A stretch of 37,863 bases of DNA from Candidatus Colinaster scatohippi (GTDB taxonomy: Bacteria; Bacillota; Clostridia; Lachnospirales; Lachnospiraceae), in NCBI GenBank assembly GCA_018064805.1, contig JAGHUN010000002.1, positions 1 through 37,863 on the forward strand, read 5' to 3'. Both the position numbers and the translations under genes were made by a program. Positions 33,523-37,863 of the stretch are shown piece after piece. Position 1 is the stretch's first letter. Every line of letters begins with the position of its first letter. A model generated the notes under the pieces. That model was given only the letters and a program-made list of their open reading frames with translations, did no database searches and had not been told where the DNA came from.

Positions 33523-34560
33523 ATGAATAATTCAGTTGTAGTTATTACTTATTACAATAATTGCATATTGTGTCTTTATCAGGTTGATGGTAAGGCTGAG
33601 AAGCTGATGCTTTATCCGGATACGGACCTTCATCTTAAGAATGTGTATGTAGGTAAGGTTAAGAACATTGTTAAGAATATTGGTGCGGCTTTTGTAGAAG
33701 TGACTCCGGGACAGATATGTTATCTTAATCTTGAAGAATGCAAGGATTTGATGGTTTTAAACAGAAAAAGAGAACAGGCAGATCTGAAGCAGGGGGATGA
33801 GATACCGGTACAGATAATAAAGGGAGCAGTTAAGAATAAGAATGCCGTCTGTACAGGTATTTTAAGACTTCCGGCAGCTGAAAAAAAGGCAGTACTTGAA
33901 AAAGCTAAAACGCGAAAATGCTTTAGCGTTTTATATAATGGGAAACCGGAATATCTTACCTTTTTTGATAATATAGATTTATTAAATGTAGACAGGATTA
34001 CTTGTGCTGATTTGAAATTATATGAAGAGGTTGATGCGTATCTTGATAATATCGCATGCAGTAATAAGGTGGCATCAGAAGGTGCTAGGCGACTTAGAGA
34101 GAATACAGTAGAATATTCGGATGATTATCCTTTAAATAAACTATATAAGATTGATAGTCTTATAGATGAACTTACCGGTAAAACTGTCTGGTTAAACAGT
34201 GGTGCAAATATAGTTATTGAATATACAGAGGCTATGACCATTATTGATGTTAATTCGGCCAAATCCATAAGGATAAAAGAGGATAATCACATTCTTAATG
34301 TCAATTTAGAGGCGGCAAGAGAAGCCTTTAGGCAGATTAAATTAAGAAACCTGTCAGGTATGATACTTATTGATTTTATTAATGATACTGATGATAATAT
34401 TAATGCTTTGACCGAAGAGGTAATAGCGTTGACTGAGGCAGACAATGATAGGTTTAAGTTTATTGATGTAACAGGCCTTGGTATTTTCGAATTTGTCAGA
34501 AGCAAAAAGATGCGTCCTTTGCATGAAATAATCAGAGATAGCAATCAGAAATCTTCTTAG
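33523..34560 (+). CDS. Ribonuclease E/G family protein, short form
   Basis: A 345-residue endoribonuclease of the RNase E/G family, acting on rRNA precursors or mRNA. An S1-type RNA-binding segment is at about 35-110 (NVYVGKVKNIVKNIGAAFVEV). The DNase I-like catalytic part keeps both key metal-binding aspartates, in MTIIDVNSAKS and MILIDFINDTDD. It ends shortly after ... VRSKKMRPLHEI and lacks the C-terminal small domain and the CPxCxG-type zinc link of E. coli RNase G (489 aa). The short form seems complete because the stop is followed directly by a good RBS for feoAB. ATG 33523 has a poor RBS and is probably coupled to the upstream gene. Confidence 0.9.
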   Translation: MNNSVVVITYYNNCILCLYQVDGKAEKLMLYPDTDLHLKNVYVGKVKNIVKNIGAAFVEVTPGQICYLNLEECKDLMVLNRKREQADLKQGDEIPVQIIKGAVKNKNAVCTGILRLPAAEKKAVLEKAKTRKCFSVLYNGKPEYLTFFDNIDLLNVDRITCADLKLYEEVDAYLDNIACSNKVASEGARRLRENTVEYSDDYPLNKLYKIDSLIDELTGKTVWLNSGANIVIEYTEAMTIIDVNSAKSIRIKEDNHILNVNLEAAREAFRQIKLRNLSGMILIDFINDTDDNINALTEEVIALTEADNDRFKFIDVTGLGIFEFVRSKKMRPLHEIIRDSNQKSS

Positions 34561-34571
34561 GAGAAAATATA

Positions 34572-36896
34572 ATGAATCTTGATGATCTAAAAATTAATGA
34601 ATGCGGAAAAGTTTCTCAGGTAGGTGGCAGTGGCGAACTTAGGCAGCATTTTCTTGATATGGGTGTTATTCCGGGAGCGGAACTTAAGGTTGTTAAATTC
34701 GCACCTATGGGTGACCCTATGGAAATAAGCATTCATGGTTACGAGCTTACGCTTAGACTTGCAGATGCTAAGCAGATTGAGATCGAAAGGATAGATAGTC
34801 TTAGTGAGAGTGTAAATAAGCGAAGAGGTAAAAGTGCACATCCGGGACTCGGTGAAGCGGGTAAGTTCCATTCTAAAAAGGATGAGAATCCGCTGCCGGA
34901 TGATACCTTGCTTACTTTCGCTCTTGTTGGTAATCAGAATTGTGGAAAAACGACATTATTTAACCAGTTAACGGGTTCTAATCAGCATGTTGGTAATTTC
35001 CCCGGAGTGACGGTAGATAGAAAGGATGGAGAGATTAAGGGATATCCTAATACTATGGTTACAGATCTTCCCGGAATTTATTCTATGTCTCCATATAGTA
35101 GTGAGGAAATTGTATCACGTCGCTTTGTACTTGATGACAAGCCAAAGGCTATTATAAATATTATTGATGCAACTAACATCGAGAGAAATCTATATCTTAC
35201 AATGCAGCTTCTTGAAATGAACATTCCTATGGTTGTAGCTCTTAATATGATGGACGAGGTGACTCGTAATAGCGGAGCCATAGATGTAAATGGTATGGAG
35301 GCAATGCTTGGAGTGCCGGTTGTTCCTATTTCTGCGGCTAAAAATCAGGGTATTGAAGAATTAATTAATCATGCCATTCATGTGGCTCATTATCAGGAAA
35401 AGCCACTTAGACAGGACTTCTGTGATGAAAAGGACCATAAGGGAGCAGTTCACAGATGCATTCATGCAGTTGTTCATCTAATTGAAGACCATGCCGAGGC
35501 TGCGGGTATTCCGGTCAGATTCTCTGCAAGTAAGGTCATTGAGGGTGATAAACTGATTCTTGACAGACTTAAACTTGATGAAAATGAAGAGGAAATGCTT
35601 GAGCATATCATTCTTCAGATGGAAAAAGAACGTGAGCTTGATAAGAGTGCAGCAATGGCTGATATGCGTTTTGCATATATAAAAAAGGTATGTGAAGCTA
35701 CGGTTATTAAACCTAAGGAAAGCAGAGAGCATGTAAGAAGCGAAAAGCTTGATCGTGTGCTGACAGGAAAATATACTGCAATTCCGTGTTTTGTCCTAAT
35801 AATGTTTGCGGTATTTTATCTTACATTTAATGTTATAGGTTCAGGACTTCAGTATATTTTAGAGCTTGGAATAGATAAGTTAACCGAACTGATTTCTAAT
35901 GCCTTTAACAAGGCAGGCGTGAATGATACTATTCATAGTTTGGTAATTGATGGTATTTTCTCGGGCGTAGGAAGCGTTGTGAGCTTTCTTCCGATTATTG
36001 TAACACTATTTTTCTTTTTATCATTATTAGAGGATAGCGGTTATATAGCAAGGGTAGCTTTCGTTATGGATAAGCTGCTTCGTAAGATTGGTCTGTCAGG
36101 AAAGAGTATTGTGCCACTTCTTATTGGGTTTGGATGTACTGTTCCTGCGGTAATGTCTACAAGGACACTTCCAAGTGAACGAGACAGAAAAATGACGATA
36201 CTGCTTACACCGTTTATGAGTTGTACTGCTAAGCTTCCGATATATGCATTTTTTGTAAATGTATTTTTCAGGGAAAAAGGCGGCTTGATTATGACAGGCC
36301 TGTATTTCCTTGGGATAATAATCGGAATTGTTGTTGCTTTGGTATATAAAATGACAATATTTAAGGGTGATGCGGTTCCGTTTGTAATGGAACTTCCTAA
36401 TTACAGGTTTCCGGGAGCTAAAAATGTATCACTTCTTTTATGGGAGAAGGCTAAGGATTTTCTTCAGAAGGCATTTACGATTATATTTGTGGCGACTGTT
36501 GTAGTGTGGTTCCTTCAGAGCTTTGATATCAGATTGAATCTTGTTAGCAATTCATCGGACAGTATTATGGCAGCTCTTGCCGGACTTCTTGTACCTGTAA
36601 TGGCACCAATAGGCTTGGGAGACTGGAGGATAATTACTTCATTAATAACGGGCTTTATGGCTAAGGAGAGCGTTGTCTCTACAATGGAAATTCTCTTTGC
36701 AGGAAACGTTCAGTCCGCACTTAGCAATGCGCAGGCTGCTGCAATTCTTGTATTTAGTCTCTTTTATACACCATGTGTTGCAGCAATTGCTTCTATAAAG
36801 AGAGAGATGGGAGCTAAGTGGGCTGCCGGTGTGGTTCTGTGGCAATGTGGAATTGCCTGGGTAATGGCATTATTTGTCTATTTAGTGCTTAAATAA
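34572..36896 (+). CDS. feoB: FeoA-FeoB fusion, ferrous iron transporter
   Basis: FeoB is the GTP-driven ferrous iron importer of anaerobes. Residues 1-74 are a complete FeoA (SH3-like) domain (GSGELRQHFLDMGVIPGAELKVV). It is joined by a basic linker (about 75-112) to FeoB. The G domain has G1 GNQNCGKTT (120-128), G3 DLPGIYS and G4 NMMDE. The membrane part has the two cysteine-containing gate motifs IGFGCTVPAVMSTRTLPSERDRK and PFMSCTAKLPIYAFF. At 774 residues it is intact. AGGAG (34559-34563) overlaps the rng stop and is 8 bases from ATG. No separate promoter or obvious Fur/DtxR-type box is visible upstream, so it may be read through from the rng operon. Confidence 0.97.
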   Translation: MNLDDLKINECGKVSQVGGSGELRQHFLDMGVIPGAELKVVKFAPMGDPMEISIHGYELTLRLADAKQIEIERIDSLSESVNKRRGKSAHPGLGEAGKFHSKKDENPLPDDTLLTFALVGNQNCGKTTLFNQLTGSNQHVGNFPGVTVDRKDGEIKGYPNTMVTDLPGIYSMSPYSSEEIVSRRFVLDDKPKAIINIIDATNIERNLYLTMQLLEMNIPMVVALNMMDEVTRNSGAIDVNGMEAMLGVPVVPISAAKNQGIEELINHAIHVAHYQEKPLRQDFCDEKDHKGAVHRCIHAVVHLIEDHAEAAGIPVRFSASKVIEGDKLILDRLKLDENEEEMLEHIILQMEKERELDKSAAMADMRFAYIKKVCEATVIKPKESREHVRSEKLDRVLTGKYTAIPCFVLIMFAVFYLTFNVIGSGLQYILELGIDKLTELISNAFNKAGVNDTIHSLVIDGIFSGVGSVVSFLPIIVTLFFFLSLLEDSGYIARVAFVMDKLLRKIGLSGKSIVPLLIGFGCTVPAVMSTRTLPSERDRKMTILLTPFMSCTAKLPIYAFFVNVFFREKGGLIMTGLYFLGIIIGIVVALVYKMTIFKGDAVPFVMELPNYRFPGAKNVSLLLWEKAKDFLQKAFTIIFVATVVVWFLQSFDIRLNLVSNSSDSIMAALAGLLVPVMAPIGLGDWRIITSLITGFMAKESVVSTMEILFAGNVQSALSNAQAAAILVFSLFYTPCVAAIASIKREMGAKWAAGVVLWQCGIAWVMALFVYLVLK

Positions 36897-36899
36897 TGC

Positions 36900-36928
36900 T
36901 TGACTTGTTATAAGATGAGTGTTAATAT
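36900..36928 (+). promoter_or_regulatory. Strong promoter for rplU-prp-rpmA
   Basis: TTGACT (36900-36905) and TAATAT (36923-36928) are 17 bases apart, with a TGT extension directly before the -10. Predicted +1 is near 36935. It begins at the feoB stop codon region and is the best ribosomal promoter in the window. Confidence 0.87.
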
Positions 36929-36940
36929 ACTTGAGTATGC

Positions 36941-36996
36941 CGCATAACGAGGCTATAAGTATGTCATAAAATATTATGATGTCGCCATAGTTAGCG
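36941..36996 (+). promoter_or_regulatory. Structured 5' leader of rplU (L21 leader candidate)
   Basis: CGCATAAC (36941-36948) pairs with GTTAGCG (36990-36996) with one bulged A. GGC (36951-36953) pairs with GCC (36984-36986). ATGTCATAA (36961-36969) pairs with TTATGATGT (36974-36982) around an AATA loop. The three stems nest into one long arm that ends about 11 bases before the RBS. Rfam describes an L21 leader family in this position in low-GC Gram-positives. I infer the same role here without a covariance-model search. Confidence 0.65.
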
Positions 36997-37022
36997 AGAT
37001 TTTAGATAAGGAGGAGAACCTC

Positions 37023-37328
37023 ATGTACGCAATTATCGCAACAGGTGGTAAGCAGTATAAGGTTTCTGAAGGCGATGTTATTCGTGTAGAAAAGCTCGAT
37101 GTAGAAGCTGGTAATACTGTTACATTTGACCAGGTAGTCGCAGTAAAGGATGCAGATCTTAAGGTTGGCGCTGATGTAGCTAAGGCAACTGTTACAGCAA
37201 CAGTTATGGATCAGGGCAAGGGTAAGAAGGTCATCGTTTATAAGTATAAGAGAAAGACTGGCTACCACAAAAAGAATGGTCATAGACAAGCATACACAGA
37301 AGTTAAGATTGATAAGATTAACGCTTAA
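37023..37328 (+). CDS. rplU: 50S ribosomal protein L21
   Basis: A 101-residue large-subunit protein beginning [30 protein letters not shown] and containing the L21 signature [33 protein letters not shown] (37008-37016) precedes ATG 37023 by 6 bases. GAGG within that RBS could pair with CCTC just before the ATG. It is the first gene of the usual rplU-prp-rpmA operon and is probably regulated by the structured leader upstream. Confidence 0.98.
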   Translation: MYAIIATGGKQYKVSEGDVIRVEKLDVEAGNTVTFDQVVAVKDADLKVGADVAKATVTATVMDQGKGKKVIVYKYKRKTGYHKKNGHRQAYTEVKIDKINA

Positions 37329-37341
37329 TTAGGTGTGTTAG

Positions 37342-37668
37342 ATGACCGAGATATTTTTTGTTAAGTCCAATGATAGGTATAAGGGATTTATTTGCCACGG
37401 ACATGCAGAATATGCAGAGCCGGGCGAGGACATTGTATGTTCAGCGATTTCCGCACTTACCATCAATACAGTTAACAGTCTTGAAGTAATCACCAAGGAT
37501 AAGTTTGATATTAATGCTGATGGTGAAGAAGGAGACTTGTCAGTGTTTTTCACAGAACCGGTTTCTGATAATGGAAATCTTCTGATGGAGAGCCTTGAAC
37601 TGGGACTTACGACTATTGCTTCCGAATATGGAGAGCAGTTTGTTAAAGTAGAAATTCAGGAGGTATAA
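37342..37668 (+). CDS. prp: Ribosomal-processing cysteine protease Prp (YsxB)
   Basis: Prp removes the N-terminal peptide of ribosomal protein L27 in Firmicutes and related bacteria, which is needed for ribosome assembly. The 108-residue protein has the catalytic dyad H21 in GHAEYAEPG and C33 in [10 protein letters not shown], matching the spacing known for the family. It sits between rplU and rpmA, the conserved place. The L27 encoded next carries the matching cleavage sequence. ATG 37342 has AGGTG (37331-37335) 6 bases upstream. AGGAGG near its own 3' end (37658-37663) is the RBS of rpmA. Confidence 0.96.
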   Translation: MTEIFFVKSNDRYKGFICHGHAEYAEPGEDIVCSAISALTINTVNSLEVITKDKFDINADGEEGDLSVFFTEPVSDNGNLLMESLELGLTTIASEYGEQFVKVEIQEV

Positions 37669-37672
37669 GACC

Positions 37673-37863
37673 ATGTTGAATATGAACCTTCAATTCTTCG
37701 CTCATAAGAAGGGTGTTGGATCTACTAAGAATGGTAGAGACTCAGAAGCTAAGAGACTTGGAGCTAAGAGAGCTGATGGACAGTTCGTTAAGGCTGGTAA
37801 TATTTTATACAGACAGCGCGGTACTAAGATTCATCCAGGTACTAATGTAGGTCGTGGTGGCGA
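37673..37863 (+). CDS. rpmA: 50S ribosomal protein L27, 3' end cut by the window edge
   Basis: The first 63 codons of L27 read [20 protein letters not shown] and continue with the expected [26 protein letters not shown] and GRGG. L27 reaches the peptidyl-transferase centre with its mature N-terminus. Here the start MLNMNLQFF matches the Prp cleavage element, with cutting expected between FF and AHKKG. AGGAGG (37658-37663) is 9 bases before ATG 37673. The gene would be about 90 codons long, so roughly one third is missing to the right. Confidence 0.96.
   Translation, partial: MLNMNLQFFAHKKGVGSTKNGRDSEAKRLGAKRADGQFVKAGNILYRQRGTKIHPGTNVGRGG

Noticed and set aside
1-37863. CRISPR arrays, tRNA genes, insertion sequences, defence islands or phage remnants
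   Set aside because: No direct-repeat array, cloverleaf, transposase, integrase or terminal inverted repeat was seen on reading. Gaps are all too short to hide most of these.

Overview
The window is 37.9 kb of AT-rich chromosomal DNA from a Gram-positive anaerobe of the class Clostridia. The family Lachnospiraceae fits best. This is inferred from the protein sequences and from gene order: DUF2953-ytfJ, rpmB-yloU-fakA-recG, rsmD-coaD, TIGR03960-TIGR03936-rng, and rplU-prp-rpmA with a Prp-cleavable L27 leader peptide. No species-level marker is present. All 36 genes I can support lie on the + strand, and the last one (rpmA) is cut by the window edge. I see no tRNA, rRNA, CRISPR array, insertion sequence, phage gene or attachment site. 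No stretch over 300 bases lacks a gene; the longest gap is about 196 bases, upstream of the type IIA topoisomerase pair.

Layout. (1) 64-2782: leuC and leuD (leucine biosynthesis), then folP (folate). (2) 2854-5694: an amino-acid ABC importer lipoprotein and permease with no ATPase beside them, then a MATE exporter. (3) 5713-9472: ruvB, zapA and a large U32-family protein of the RlhA type. (4) 9473-14453: an envelope and sporulation cluster holding a SEDS glycosyltransferase, its class B PBP, a small unknown protein, a DUF2953 membrane protein, YtfJ/GerW and a coiled-coil J-domain protein. (5) 14551-20030: rpmB, an Asp23/Gls24 protein (YloU), FakA, recG and a DegV/FakB protein. (6) 20227-25495: type IIA topoisomerase B and A subunits, rsmD and coaD. 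(7) 25498-28312: a coiled-coil protein, a membrane-anchored amidase with a poly-arginine tail, and an RsuA-type pseudouridine synthase. (8) 28334-34560: a YgiQ radical SAM protein, a small membrane protein, the TIGR03960/TIGR03936 pair and a short RNase E/G. (9) 34572-36896: a FeoA-FeoB fusion. (10) 36900-37863: a promoter and structured leader, then rplU, prp and the start of rpmA.

The genes are mostly housekeeping: ribosome components and their modification, DNA topology and repair, and peptidoglycan synthesis. Two partner sets are visible. FakA and a DegV/FakB protein flank recG and together would phosphorylate fatty acids. Prp sits directly before L27, which carries the N-terminal peptide Prp removes. 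The SEDS and PBP genes overlap and have oppositely charged cytoplasmic tails.

I found no clearly new multi-gene system. The points most worth checking are the complementary acidic and basic tails of the SEDS/PBP pair, a possible H-type pseudoknot touching the rpmB ribosome binding site, the structured rplU leader, the poly-Arg membrane-anchored amidase, and three places where a terminator-like hairpin sits 17-23 bases before the next start codon.
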